This document shows positions 45,218 to 55,199 of a DNA stretch of 64,000 nt, one piece after another. Both the position numbers and the translations under genes were made by a program. Below the pieces are notes generated by a model. That model worked only from the letters and a program-made list of their open reading frames with translations, ran no database searches and had not been told where the DNA came from. This DNA comes from JBAXXL01 sp037127915. GTDB lineage: Bacteria > Bacteroidota > Ignavibacteria > Kapaibacteriales > UBA2268. Position 1 is the stretch's first letter. The number at the start of each line of letters is the position of its first letter. The stretch is from contig JBAXXL010000006.1 of NCBI GenBank assembly GCA_037127915.1, positions 50,676 to 114,675 on the forward strand, given 5' to 3'.

Positions 45218-48200
45218 TTGTTATTTCTTTCCGTTGTTGCTATTACGAAAGGACAATGCCCTACTCAAATTCCACCACCGGCACCAAAAGGAAACCCTTG
45301 CAATTGTCAAATGGAATTGCCATTAACTTTCGATTGCTATAATACCTATATTGTAAATGGGTGCTTTGAATGCTATGATTATTTATGGTGCGTTGAAGGG
45401 CGTGAGGCAGGTACTGGCTCAGGTGAAAATTATGGCGGGTTTATGAGAAAGGAAGCACAGTTTGAAAATGCTTTAGGTGGGGTTGACAGAACCCAACTTA
45501 AATATGAATCACCCAAAGTACCAATAGGAGATGATAAAATTCAGCTAAATGGCTGGTATTCACCTACTAATTACAGCCCTAACTATTTTAATTACGATAA
45601 TAGCGCATTAGGAGGGAATTATAAAAGATACTTTAGGCTTGGTACTAATTGGTTAAATCTAAGAGATGAAAATTCAGTAGATACAACTAAACAACGTTAT
45701 CCGCAAGGCTGGGTACTGGATGATGACGAGCCAACGCCATCAAACTCACAAAACTATGGTTATGTCGGTTTTTGGACACATACACTCAAAAGTAGTGGCA
45801 CTGGGAAATTGGAATATATTCAACAAAGGCTGAAACAACCGCTTTTATATAATTCTGAAGACGACCCGATTATCTATAATATTAGTTTTGATATGAGTAA
45901 AAACTTCAGTTTAGCAAATTTTCCTGAAGTAGTTAGTGGCAGTCAGCGGATAGGTGCCTTTTTTTCTAAAACAGCTCCTACACATTATGGATTTCCTCAA
46001 AATGATATGGTGTTTTCCTCAAATTCCGTTGCTAATGGAACGCTTGTTTTGGTTGATGATGATGAATTAGATATCGGTAAGGACGGTGGTGAGAAAGGTG
46101 TTGATAATTGGGTTCATTTTGAAAAAGATTTCCATGTAAAAGAATTAGCCAATTATATTACAATTGGGCTTTTTAGCGTGATTGAAAATGGAGTTGAAAC
46201 TAATTTTAAGGAGCATAGTTCGCAATTTGAAACAGCATATTATATTGATAATGTTGTAATTCAAAAAGTCAGTTATGAAAATACCCTTTGCGATTGCAAT
46301 AAACCCGGTACTGATATACGGGCAGCTGAAATTGAAATTGTTCCAGTTTCAAAAGATTTGAGTGGTTGTTGTTTTAATTATTTCTTTAATTATTTAGCAA
46401 ATATTAATTGTATTGTTACTTCGATTTCAGCATTAATTTCAATTAATGGTGTCGAAAAAAGTACTCAAACGTATAATTACCAAACATCTTGGGCGAATAA
46501 ACAATTTTATTTTGGTGGTGATATTTGCTTTACTGCAGCAGAATTAGCACCAACTGAAGATCATCCAATACCTGAAGTTACATTTTCATTTAGTTACATT
46601 TTAAATGGCACTACACCTTGCACAATAGTTAAAACACTTAACCTTAACTGCGAAACTTCATGCATTTGTGATAATACCGCACCAGTACCCGTACAATTAA
46701 TAAAGAATGATAAGGAAGCTTGCTGCTATGATATTATACTAAAGCTTAATGAGGATAACTCTATTGAGAAATACTGTAAATATAACGAGATGGAAGTAAT
46801 AGACATAACAAATATCAATGAAGAAAAATTCTTATTTGGTGAAACAGCCAATAAAGAAAATGGTATTTCGAAAGATGATATGTGGTATTATAATCCAACG
46901 AAAACAATAACATTTAGTAATGATGAATTGTGTTTCGACCCTATGAACATACCCAATTCACCATCGAGAGTTATCAAAATAAGATTACGAAATATGGTAA
47001 CGGGTGAATGGTGTGAATTTGAACAAACGATTTTTTTGAATTGTCCAATTAATTGTAGTGATTTAGCAAGATTGCCGGACACACAACCTCCACCTTTGGA
47101 ATTGATATTTACACCAACCGGCACTAATCCCGATGGTGATTGCTGCTACCAAGTTTCACTTATTAACAATACTGGTTTCAATATCAACATTCCGGAAATA
47201 GAGCTTAATTTTACTTCAAGTGGTTCTCGAGTTTCGAATTTTCAATATTATCACATCACGGATAATAATCCACTACTTTGGGAGCATTGGTATAGCAATG
47301 GAAGTCAAGCTATCGGAATTCAAGCATTACCAAATGGAACCATTGGTATAATAAATCCCCTATCAACAATACATTTAATAAATATATGTATTCCAAAATC
47401 TAATAGTACTGTTGATGTCGAATGTATGATTCTTGATAAATATGGTAAAGATATCAATTTTTGTTCCATTTCAAAGCAGAAACTTTCATGTCCGGTGGAT
47501 GTTTGTGAGTGTGATTATTCTCTATTGGATTTCAAATTATCAGCTATAGTTAATGAAGATGCTGATGAAGAGTGTTGTTATAACGTAACAATCACACCAC
47601 CAAATACTTATTTAGACTGTAATTTTAATTCAGCCAAAGTATTTGTTAAACAGCCAGGAGAAGAAGAATTCGAACTTACTACATTGGTTCATGAATTCTC
47701 AGGGGCCTTCAATAGTAATTATACTTTTACTAATACATTTTGTATTGATCCAGATGGTGATAATTCAGCTTTTTCCGTAAAAGTAGAGTTTGAAAATACA
47801 ACAACTCACAAAACATGTGAAGTTGTAAAAGACTTTGAATTTGCTGATTGCCCTTGCTCGTGCGATGAAAACGGAAGCGGACTAAACTTTGAATTTGAAG
47901 TTAACCCTCCGGGAAGTTGTTGTTATGATATTTATCTATCATCTGATTGTACAAGGTTTTTCACAGAATTCAATATTGAATTTCCAAATGTTTTCTCTGG
48001 TGCTCTGGATAAAATACTTTTTTCTCCTAAAACTAATGATATTACTTACGAGCAAGTGCCAAATAGTAATATATTTACATATAAGCCAATAATACCTGTA
48101 AGCATCTTCAGGGACACCAGAATATATATTGGAAGTTTTTGTTTACCACCAGCTTTAGCAAGTTCATTACCTCAAAGTATATCAGTAACTGCAAAAGATT

Positions 48201-48892
48201 TAAACGGAGGAGCTTGCAAAGTACAATCATTGAACATGACTTGCTCATGTTGCGATGGTGCAACCGTAACCGTAGTGAGTTTAGGTAATTGTGTATGGGA
48301 CATTATTATCAACAATACATCTGATTGTTGGTTAACTAATTATGGTGCTGATCATTATTCATATATTAATGATATTACAAAAGGTACCATGTTTGGGCAA
48401 CCTTCGCCAATGCCAGTCCCTTCACCTTGGACTAAAACAGTTAGCTTATCTAAAGGTGACTACCGTACATTAGAGATTGTTTGGGCAATCAACAATTTAC
48501 CCATATGTTCAAAAATAATCACTTTAGAATGTTCTTACATAGGTGATCCAGCTGATGATGAGGGAGGTTATCATCATGAAGCCCAAAATGGGAAAATCGT
48601 AATTCCATTTACAAATGTCAATATGGGTGTAATAGAGAATTTCGGATTCACACCAAATCCTGCATCTACAGAAGCAACAATTAGCTATGATTTGCTGAAT
48701 GATGTAAAAACACTTTCTTTAGCTATTTACAATATAAAGGGTGATATAGTTTCAAATATCCCTGTAAGTAATTATAGTAAAGGTCAAAATAACATCAACT
48801 TAAATACAACAAATATTAATTCTGGAAGTTACTATCTAGTACTAATTGCAGATAAAGCCAAGATGTGCTTACCTATTAGAATTGTGAGATAA
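45218..48892 (+). CDS. Large T9SS-exported cysteine-rich repeat protein
   Basis: 1224 residues from a TTG (45218), but the signal peptide appears to begin earlier: the frame upstream reads KVRLRDILINLLLFLSVV without a stop back to 45131, with AGGAG at 45132-45136 and a candidate ATA start at 45146. An N-terminal region of about 380 residues is followed by roughly six modules, each opening with CxC(D/N) and containing CCY(D/N/Q)(I/V): CICDNTAP...CCYDIIL, CSDLA...CCYQVSL, CECDYS...CCYNVTI, CSCDENG...CCYDIYL and others. A T9SS domain (GFTPNPASTEATISY, SGSYYLVLIADK) ends it. Confidence 0.8.
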   Translation: MLFLSVVAITKGQCPTQIPPPAPKGNPCNCQMELPLTFDCYNTYIVNGCFECYDYLWCVEGREAGTGSGENYGGFMRKEAQFENALGGVDRTQLKYESPKVPIGDDKIQLNGWYSPTNYSPNYFNYDNSALGGNYKRYFRLGTNWLNLRDENSVDTTKQRYPQGWVLDDDEPTPSNSQNYGYVGFWTHTLKSSGTGKLEYIQQRLKQPLLYNSEDDPIIYNISFDMSKNFSLANFPEVVSGSQRIGAFFSKTAPTHYGFPQNDMVFSSNSVANGTLVLVDDDELDIGKDGGEKGVDNWVHFEKDFHVKELANYITIGLFSVIENGVETNFKEHSSQFETAYYIDNVVIQKVSYENTLCDCNKPGTDIRAAEIEIVPVSKDLSGCCFNYFFNYLANINCIVTSISALISINGVEKSTQTYNYQTSWANKQFYFGGDICFTAAELAPTEDHPIPEVTFSFSYILNGTTPCTIVKTLNLNCETSCICDNTAPVPVQLIKNDKEACCYDIILKLNEDNSIEKYCKYNEMEVIDITNINEEKFLFGETANKENGISKDDMWYYNPTKTITFSNDELCFDPMNIPNSPSRVIKIRLRNMVTGEWCEFEQTIFLNCPINCSDLARLPDTQPPPLELIFTPTGTNPDGDCCYQVSLINNTGFNINIPEIELNFTSSGSRVSNFQYYHITDNNPLLWEHWYSNGSQAIGIQALPNGTIGIINPLSTIHLINICIPKSNSTVDVECMILDKYGKDINFCSISKQKLSCPVDVCECDYSLLDFKLSAIVNEDADEECCYNVTITPPNTYLDCNFNSAKVFVKQPGEEEFELTTLVHEFSGAFNSNYTFTNTFCIDPDGDNSAFSVKVEFENTTTHKTCEVVKDFEFADCPCSCDENGSGLNFEFEVNPPGSCCYDIYLSSDCTRFFTEFNIEFPNVFSGALDKILFSPKTNDITYEQVPNSNIFTYKPIIPVSIFRDTRIYIGSFCLPPALASSLPQSISVTAKDLNGGACKVQSLNMTCSCCDGATVTVVSLGNCVWDIIINNTSDCWLTNYGADHYSYINDITKGTMFGQPSPMPVPSPWTKTVSLSKGDYRTLEIVWAINNLPICSKIITLECSYIGDPADDEGGYHHEAQNGKIVIPFTNVNMGVIENFGFTPNPASTEATISYDLLNDVKTLSLAIYNIKGDIVSNIPVSNYSKGQNNINLNTTNINSGSYYLVLIADKAKMCLPIRIVR

Positions 48893-48916
48893 CTTTTTTC
48901 TTTATTACTATAAATT

Positions 48917-48954
48917 AACTACCGGTTGGATTTAATCAGCCGGTAGTTTTTTTT
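48917..48954 (+). terminator. Terminator of the cysteine-rich gene
   Basis: Stem aactaccgg/ccggtagtt, 14-base loop, followed by eight T. Confidence 0.85.
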
Positions 48955-49033
48955 GCAACATAATTTTTCAAAGATGGATTTTTCACATCGTCAGGAATGA
49001 CTGTCGGCAAACGTCTTATATTTAGCTAAGCAC

Positions 49034-49067
49034 ACTCATCCGATGACTCCGCAGTCATCGGATGAGT
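49034..49067. terminator. 15-bp hairpin at the end of the PD40/TPR gene
   Basis: actcatccgatgact-ccgc-agtcatcggatgagt. It is close to the stop of the minus-strand gene at 49077 and lacks a T-run, so it may be a REP palindrome that stabilises the mRNA end. Confidence 0.6.
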
Positions 49068-49076
49068 TATTTAATT

Positions 49077-51296
49077 CTACTTTCCTTTAAAAAACTTGTT
49101 TATATAATCATCGGCTTCTTTATAACCCTTTTTGCGGGCTTCTTTCAAATCGCCCAATGCGGATTCCATTTGACCTATCTGCATTTTCGAAAGTGCTCTG
49201 CGGAAATATGTCAATGAATCTTTAGGATTAAGGTTGATAGATTGATTAAAATCTTCGATAGCCCCTTTGTAATCCTCAGTATTGTATTTTGCTGTACCAC
49301 GCATAGCATAAGATTTTACGTTTTTCTCATCGAAGCGGATGTTCGTGGTGAGATCGGCAATAGCGCCTTTGAAATCGTTCATCCCGAACTTTGCTTCAGC
49401 TCTCGAGAAATATTCACGCGAGCTTTTCGGATTCAATTTCAACGCTTTATTCACATCTTCAATCGCACCTGCGAAATCCTTCATTTGGATTTTTACATTA
49501 GCTCTATTGTGGTATGCTGTGAATGATTCCGGTTTCAGTTGGATGACCTTAGTGAAATCTTCAATTGCTTCTTTGTGCCTGCCCAATTCAGTATTGATTA
49601 TACCGCGTTGGTTATACGAAATATCATCCTTAGGGTTCAATTTTATTGCTTTATCAAGTTCTTTCAAAGCTCCTGCTTTGTCACCCAAACGCATTTTTTC
49701 CTGTCCGCGGGCAACGGCATAATTATCGTTAGCAATAAATTTTTCGACTAAATTATCAATATTATCAAATTTTGTGTTCACAAATTCAGGTATATTAGCG
49801 GCTCGGTTGCGAACGTTCATATTTTCAAGTAAAATTGCCGGAGAATCATTCCCATTTTCATCTATATGTGTTAAATATAATCTTGTGTATGCGCCTTTGG
49901 TTTTGGAGCTGAATACCAACCATTTTCCGTTTGGCGACCATGAATGCCAAGAGTTCATAGTGCCGATGTTGTTACACTTCATCAACCTTGGTGTACCGCC
50001 GCCGGATGGCATAATATACAATTTCGAATCCGGTTGAAGAAGCATAAAATTCTTTGCTTGAGTAAATACAATCCATTTGCCGTCAGGTGAATATTTTGGG
50101 AAGAAATTACTCATACCGTTTGCGGATGCTCCAAGTAAAGGTACTGCTACTCCGCCGCGCCCTTCATTAAATGGTAATTGATAAATATCGAATTTAAAAT
50201 CTCTGCGCCCTTCAATAAATTCAGCGGCAAAATTTGTCGGTAAAATAGCATCTTTCGATTTTTCGGCTTCGACATTATGATACACAGGAGCACGAGCAAA
50301 TAAAACCGTTTTCCCGTCTGGACTCCACATAGGGTTGCTTTGGCACAATTCTTTATTGTCAGCACCGGGCAAAGCCCAAAACTTCTTGTTTTTTATATCA
50401 TAAACAGCTATGATTCCTTTGATTGGAAAAAACAGTTGAGAATAGTTCAAATTTTCAATTTTTACAAAAATAGATCTATCTTTCACAGTACTTAACGCAT
50501 ATCTACCATCAGGAGATACTTGCGAAAGTAAACCAAACGTAAATTCGCCGTCTTCCCGTTTGTAATCGTGCCATGTCATAATTTTGTTGACCGTGATATC
50601 GGTTTTTTTTGTCAACGGCGATATAAAATAGGAACCTTTATCATTTGCATAATCCACATCCATGCCGATTACTTTACCATCAGCGGAAAATGAGTGGCAA
50701 TTTCCACAAACCGGCAAATTTGTTAACAATATTTTTGAAGGTGTATAGCTCGAAACATTACCTAAACGCCAACTGATTGTACCTAGGTTTTTTACAGCAA
50801 AACTGAAAGGTAGTGTTACCGCTCTATAAAAAATCGGTGCCGCAACCGAATCTTTCGATATTGTTAAATTTACTTTCCCACCGGAATATATCTTCCCTTG
50901 TTTATCTTTGCGAACACCTATCACGTTTACTGTAATATTTTTGCCTCTAGAAAAAGCTTTAATATCTTCCCAACTACTCGAATCCGCTTTCCATATTGGC
51001 TCTTGTAGAAATTCTGAAACATATTCGATTTTACCGCCGCTTTTTATTAATACAACCCATTGGGCATCATTATCGCTTTTATCCCGCCATTGGAATGTCG
51101 GCGAAGCGATATCGAGTGGGAAAATAGTATTATTTATCGGATATACTATTTCTATATCCCCTTTCATATTATAGGATGCAAGGCTTTTTTTGTATATTTC
51201 GGTATCTTTTTTATCAAAAAATAAAAAAGTAATCGCTAAAATTAATGACAACACGATTATGGAAATTATACCGTATTTTTTTTGTTTACTATTCAT
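49077..51296 (-). CDS. Membrane-anchored PD40/TPR protein with a CxxCH heme motif
   Basis: 739 residues with an N-terminal TM anchor (residues 9-27). Residues 197-201 are CGNCH in NLPVCGNCHSFSADGKVIG, a c-type heme attachment motif. Then come TolB/PD40 propeller repeats (LSQVSPDGRYALST, PMWSPDGKTVLFA, PKYSPDGKWIVFT, HSWSPNGKWLVFS). Residues about 525-735 are five or six TPR repeats (AGALKELDKAIKLNPKDDISYNQRGIINTELG and repeats). It probably faces the periplasm and works with the SGNH gene 26 bp upstream. Electron transfer or peroxidatic function is only suggested by CxxCH. Confidence 0.8.
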   Translation of the reverse strand: MNSKQKKYGIISIIVLSLILAITFLFFDKKDTEIYKKSLASYNMKGDIEIVYPINNTIFPLDIASPTFQWRDKSDNDAQWVVLIKSGGKIEYVSEFLQEPIWKADSSSWEDIKAFSRGKNITVNVIGVRKDKQGKIYSGGKVNLTISKDSVAAPIFYRAVTLPFSFAVKNLGTISWRLGNVSSYTPSKILLTNLPVCGNCHSFSADGKVIGMDVDYANDKGSYFISPLTKKTDITVNKIMTWHDYKREDGEFTFGLLSQVSPDGRYALSTVKDRSIFVKIENLNYSQLFFPIKGIIAVYDIKNKKFWALPGADNKELCQSNPMWSPDGKTVLFARAPVYHNVEAEKSKDAILPTNFAAEFIEGRRDFKFDIYQLPFNEGRGGVAVPLLGASANGMSNFFPKYSPDGKWIVFTQAKNFMLLQPDSKLYIMPSGGGTPRLMKCNNIGTMNSWHSWSPNGKWLVFSSKTKGAYTRLYLTHIDENGNDSPAILLENMNVRNRAANIPEFVNTKFDNIDNLVEKFIANDNYAVARGQEKMRLGDKAGALKELDKAIKLNPKDDISYNQRGIINTELGRHKEAIEDFTKVIQLKPESFTAYHNRANVKIQMKDFAGAIEDVNKALKLNPKSSREYFSRAEAKFGMNDFKGAIADLTTNIRFDEKNVKSYAMRGTAKYNTEDYKGAIEDFNQSINLNPKDSLTYFRRALSKMQIGQMESALGDLKEARKKGYKEADDYINKFFKGK

Positions 51297-51322
51297 TTTA
51301 TAACCTTTATATAAAAGTTTTA

Positions 51323-52576
51323 TTAATAATCATTATATGAATTTTTGGCTTCTTTCCACCACGCATAGAGTGTTTCGCCAATTAATTTGTACCCTTTAGC
51401 TTTCATGTGTTCATCGTAGTTCCAGTACAAATGGTTGCCTGAATCCTCGGCTTTTTTGACAATTGGAGTGAAATCAAAAAATGGAATTCCAAGTGATTTG
51501 CAACTTTCGCTCATTATTTTTGCATGAATCTGATATTCGGGCAATGTTAGCGAGGTCAACGAATCCGCCGAAGAGAACTCTTTTTGAAATTTCAAGTAAT
51601 AGTCGCTTACTTGGTTACGCGATGGAATATAAACTATATAAACCTTTTTGCCGAACTGCGCGGCATAGTTTTGGATTCCGTTCAGATGTTCAGTAACTTG
51701 AAAACTTTCTTGAAGATGCTCTTTGAAATTCGTGTATTCATCCACTGAAAATGGATTAAACCTGCCGGCTTTCATAGCATTTGCAACTTTTGAAGAAATA
51801 AACTTATTATATTTTTTTGCCGTTTCAGTATTCGACCAAGGATTGCTCGGAGCCGGAACAGGTGCAAAAAATGTAAATGGCTTACTTCTCCATCGGCGCG
51901 GAATTGGTTTACCCGCGATGGCGTTTTTAATGACATATACAGCGCGAGGAACCCACCAATGATTAAATACCGGTTCAAGCGGTTTTGCGAAAATATCTTG
52001 ATTAAATTTATGTGCGGGTAAATCATTCGCATGCAATATAATTACTATATGGTCGGGAGATAAGGTACTTATTGCATCTCTAAGCAAATTACAGTAGGTT
52101 GAAAAATCACTTCCGCCAATACCGAGGTTCAATACTTCGTATTCTCCACCTTTGCCGATTGCGGTTTTTTGGAAAACCATTGGTATTGATTCATCCTCTT
52201 CGGCTAAATAACCTTCTGTAAAACTATCTCCTAAAAAAGCTATTCTAGGTACACCTTCTTCGGGTTTTGCTTTGAAATTTTTTCCACGGAAACCATACAT
52301 GTTTAGTTTAATCACCGATTCTGTATGGTCGGGGTCGGATGCCCAAATAAAAGAGGCATTTTCCAAATATTGCAATTCTTGGTTTGCCGAACCAAAAAAC
52401 ACGGGCGAATAATTGATACGATTGAAATTAGAGATTTCAGGTACCGGAAAAATCAGTCTGAAGATTATCTCTTGAAATGCGAATAAAATTAGTACAAGAA
52501 TAAATATAAGCATTCCTTTGGGTGTTTTATATTCGACTTTTCCCTTGCCGGATTTAGTAGTAGTTTCTTTGTTCAT
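51323..52576 (-). CDS. Membrane-anchored SGNH/GDSL hydrolase-like protein
   Basis: 417 residues with an N-terminal TM helix (MLIFILVLILFAFQEIIF, about 23-40). SGNH blocks: I FLGDSFTEG (Ser nucleophile), II GIGGSDFSTY, III LHANDL (Asn), V with Asp and His in NYDEHMKAKGYKLIGE. Such proteins include acetylxylan/cell-surface O-acyl hydrolases and the AlgX/DltD-like group. It is divergent from the SxtJ-like gene (121 bp) and belongs to the carbamoyltransferase locus. It may add or remove acyl groups on the product made there. Confidence 0.85.
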   Translation of the reverse strand: MNKETTTKSGKGKVEYKTPKGMLIFILVLILFAFQEIIFRLIFPVPEISNFNRINYSPVFFGSANQELQYLENASFIWASDPDHTESVIKLNMYGFRGKNFKAKPEEGVPRIAFLGDSFTEGYLAEEDESIPMVFQKTAIGKGGEYEVLNLGIGGSDFSTYCNLLRDAISTLSPDHIVIILHANDLPAHKFNQDIFAKPLEPVFNHWWVPRAVYVIKNAIAGKPIPRRWRSKPFTFFAPVPAPSNPWSNTETAKKYNKFISSKVANAMKAGRFNPFSVDEYTNFKEHLQESFQVTEHLNGIQNYAAQFGKKVYIVYIPSRNQVSDYYLKFQKEFSSADSLTSLTLPEYQIHAKIMSESCKSLGIPFFDFTPIVKKAEDSGNHLYWNYDEHMKAKGYKLIGETLYAWWKEAKNSYNDY

Positions 52577-52697
52577 AAATTTTAGTAATAATAAATTTAA
52601 GCAGAATTATTTTAAAAAAACTAAATTAAGAATTTTTGTCTAATATATTATCGATTTCTATTATTTTTTTTGTTATTTTTGAAAATTAAATTCGGAA

Positions 52698-53138
52698 TTG
52701 AATATGGAACACAACAGCAATAAAATAATTGTTAGCAAAGTAAATATAAGTCAAATGAAAGATAGCGGAATGGCATTTGCGCTAATTTGCTTTTTTTTGG
52801 GGATAGTTTTGAAGAGCAATATCTGGCTAATTACCGGTATAGCACTTCAATTAATCAACATGGTTAATTCCAAATTCTTTCATTATGCGGCGATATTTTG
52901 GTTTTCTTTAGCAAACCTTTTGGGATTTATTACGTCTAAGATATTATTATCCTTAATTTTCTGTGTCGTGATTTTACCAATTGGTTCACTACGAAGATTA
53001 TTTGCTAAGTCTAAAAAGAATCGTTCAGAAAATAAATTAGATTCGCTGAGATTATTACAATGGAAATATTCAGACAGTAGCGTTTTCAAAACACGCGACC
53101 ACATATATACAAAAAATGATATAGCTAATCCTTATTAA
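52698..53138 (+). CDS. SxtJ-like small membrane protein
   Basis: 146 residues with an N-terminal basic stretch, TM segments (about 28-50 and 60-80 and a possible third), and a basic C-terminus. The arrangement SxtJ-like / SxtK-like (DUF5989) / NodU-type carbamoyltransferase is the gene order of the saxitoxin-type cassettes (sxtI-J-K), which I recall in many bacteria without saxitoxin. The assignment rests on context more than on strong sequence identity. Confidence 0.7.
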   Translation: MNMEHNSNKIIVSKVNISQMKDSGMAFALICFFLGIVLKSNIWLITGIALQLINMVNSKFFHYAAIFWFSLANLLGFITSKILLSLIFCVVILPIGSLRRLFAKSKKNRSENKLDSLRLLQWKYSDSSVFKTRDHIYTKNDIANPY

Positions 53139-53159
53139 TAATATGAAAAAAGAAATACT

Positions 53160-53309
53160 ATGGGCTTAATAAAAGATTTATTTGGTTTTTTGAAAGAAAG
53201 AAAGAAATTTTGGCTTATTCCTGCCATTATCATTCTTCTTTTAATCAGTTTAATTATTGTGCTTACTACCGGTAGCGCAATAGCACCGTTTATTTACACT
53301 ATATTTTAA
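53160..53309 (+). CDS. DUF5989/SxtK-like 49-residue membrane peptide
   Basis: A small gene of 49 residues. The sequence MGLIKDLFGFLKERKKFW is followed by a hydrophobic helix (about 19-37) and TGSAIAPFIYTIF. This is the DUF5989 (SxtK) pattern: amphipathic N-terminus, RKKFW, one TM helix, SAxAPFIYTxF end. It starts 21 bp after sxtJ and ends 5 bp before the carbamoyltransferase ATG. Confidence 0.8.
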   Translation: MGLIKDLFGFLKERKKFWLIPAIIILLLISLIIVLTTGSAIAPFIYTIF

Positions 53310-53314
53310 ACAAT

Positions 53315-55180
53315 ATGCAAGAGATTATACTCGGAATATCAGCTTACTATCACGATAGTGCGGCGGCGTTGATTTGCAACGGCGAAATTCTTGGCGCAGT
53401 TCAAGAAGAGCGCTTCACCCGTGTGAAAAATGACAGCGTTTTTCCTGAGAATTCAATAAAATCCATATTGAAGTCAACAGGAATTGATGCTTCAGAAATC
53501 ACTGCTGTAGCATTCTATGAGAAACCATATATCAAGTTCGAACGCCTTTTAGAAACATACCACTCATTTGCGCCGCGCGGATTAGCAAGCTACCTTTCGG
53601 CTATGCCTGTATGGATTAAAGAAAAGCTTTTTATGAAAAAAACTCTTTACAAAGAGTTGGAATCATTGGGTATTTCGAAAAGTACACCACTATTATTTCC
53701 AGAGCACCATCTTTCACACGCCGCATCGGCTTTTTTCCCATCGCCATACAAAGAATCCGCAATATTAACGCTTGATGGTGTGGGTGAATGGGCAACTTCC
53801 ACTATTGCTCACGGTATAGCCAATAGTATTGAAGTGATAAAAGAACTTGAATTTCCACATTCGATTGGCTTGTTGTATTCTGCTTTTACGTATTACTGCG
53901 GATTTAAAGTAAACGACGGCGAATATAAGTTGATGGGTTTGGCTCCTTACGGTAATCCCAACGACCCGCTTACTAAAAGCTTTATCGATAAAATCACGTC
54001 TAATCTCGTTGATATTCGCCCCGATGGTTCAATTTTGTTAAATATGCACTATTTTGATTACGCTACCAAGCTCACTATGACTAATGATAAGCGGTGGCAT
54101 GCATTATTTGGAATACCACGCCGTGAACCTGAAAGTGCATTAACTATCGAATATGCAAATATGGCTTATGCTATCCAAAAGGTAACCGAAACAATTATTT
54201 TGCGTTTAGCCGAAACAGCCAAAAATATTACTAAAAGTAACAATTTGGTTTTAGCAGGCGGAGTTTCGCTTAATAGTGTTGCTAATGGATTAATTAAAAA
54301 ATCAGGTATTTTCGAAAACTTATGGATTCAACCTGCCGCTGGTGATGCAGGTGGAGCATTAGGCGCCGCCTTAGCTGTTCATCACATATATTATGAGAAT
54401 GAAAGAACAGCTGATAATAAAAATGATAAAATGCAAGCCTCGCTTTTGGGTCCTAGTTTCCAAAATTATGAAATAAAAGAAATGCTCGACAAATTTGGCG
54501 TTGTGTATCATTTCATCGAAAGTCAAGACGATTTATTCGACAAAGCTACCGATGTAATTGCTGATGGTGATGTATTAGGTTGGTTTAACGGGAAAATGGA
54601 ATATGGTCCACGAGCTTTGGGGAGCCGAAGTATAATCGCCGATCCTCGTAACCCCGAAATGCAGTACAAATTGAATATGAAAATCAAATATCGCGAAGGA
54701 TTCCGTCCATTTGCTCCTGCTGTGCTGGAGGAAGAGTCACACAATTATTTCGATTTGGATGTTCCTTCGCCGTATATGCTTTTGGTAGTTCCATTGAATG
54801 AAAATCTTCGCTATCCCCAACCTGATTATACCGATTTCGCTGACTTGAATGCGAGGTTGAATTTTTTACGTTCTGAAATTCCATCGGTTACTCACTTGGA
54901 TTATTCAGCCAGAATACAAACAGTTAATAAAAATGATAATCCAAATTTTTATGGACTAATAAAGAAATTCTATGAAAAGACAGGTTGCCCTATAGTAATT
55001 AATACCAGCTTTAACGTTCGTAGCGAACCTATCGTTTGCTCTCCTTTAGACGCTTACAAGTGTTTTATGAAAACTGAAATGGATTGTTTGGTTCTGGAAA
55101 ATTATATAATATACAAATCCGAACAAAAGATGATGACAGATGAGCTTTTTGCAAAAATAATTCGCTATGAGAATAATTGA
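53315..55180 (+). CDS. NodU/SxtI-type O-carbamoyltransferase
   Basis: 621 residues, full length. The N-terminal ASKHA-like domain binds ATP and makes carbamoyladenylate from carbamoyl phosphate: ILGISAYYHDSAAAL, PEHHLSHAASAFFPSPYKESAILTLDGVGEW. The central LAGGVSLNSVANG and the C-terminal NGKMEYGPRALGSRSIIADP and NTSFNVRSEPIVCSP motifs are the family hallmarks. It should transfer a carbamoyl group to a hydroxyl of a sugar, polyketide or similar acceptor. Its role here is fixed only by its neighbours. Confidence 0.93.
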   Translation: MQEIILGISAYYHDSAAALICNGEILGAVQEERFTRVKNDSVFPENSIKSILKSTGIDASEITAVAFYEKPYIKFERLLETYHSFAPRGLASYLSAMPVWIKEKLFMKKTLYKELESLGISKSTPLLFPEHHLSHAASAFFPSPYKESAILTLDGVGEWATSTIAHGIANSIEVIKELEFPHSIGLLYSAFTYYCGFKVNDGEYKLMGLAPYGNPNDPLTKSFIDKITSNLVDIRPDGSILLNMHYFDYATKLTMTNDKRWHALFGIPRREPESALTIEYANMAYAIQKVTETIILRLAETAKNITKSNNLVLAGGVSLNSVANGLIKKSGIFENLWIQPAAGDAGGALGAALAVHHIYYENERTADNKNDKMQASLLGPSFQNYEIKEMLDKFGVVYHFIESQDDLFDKATDVIADGDVLGWFNGKMEYGPRALGSRSIIADPRNPEMQYKLNMKIKYREGFRPFAPAVLEEESHNYFDLDVPSPYMLLVVPLNENLRYPQPDYTDFADLNARLNFLRSEIPSVTHLDYSARIQTVNKNDNPNFYGLIKKFYEKTGCPIVINTSFNVRSEPIVCSPLDAYKCFMKTEMDCLVLENYIIYKSEQKMMTDELFAKIIRYENN

Positions 55181-55199
55181 AAATAGTAATCGAGTTTGA

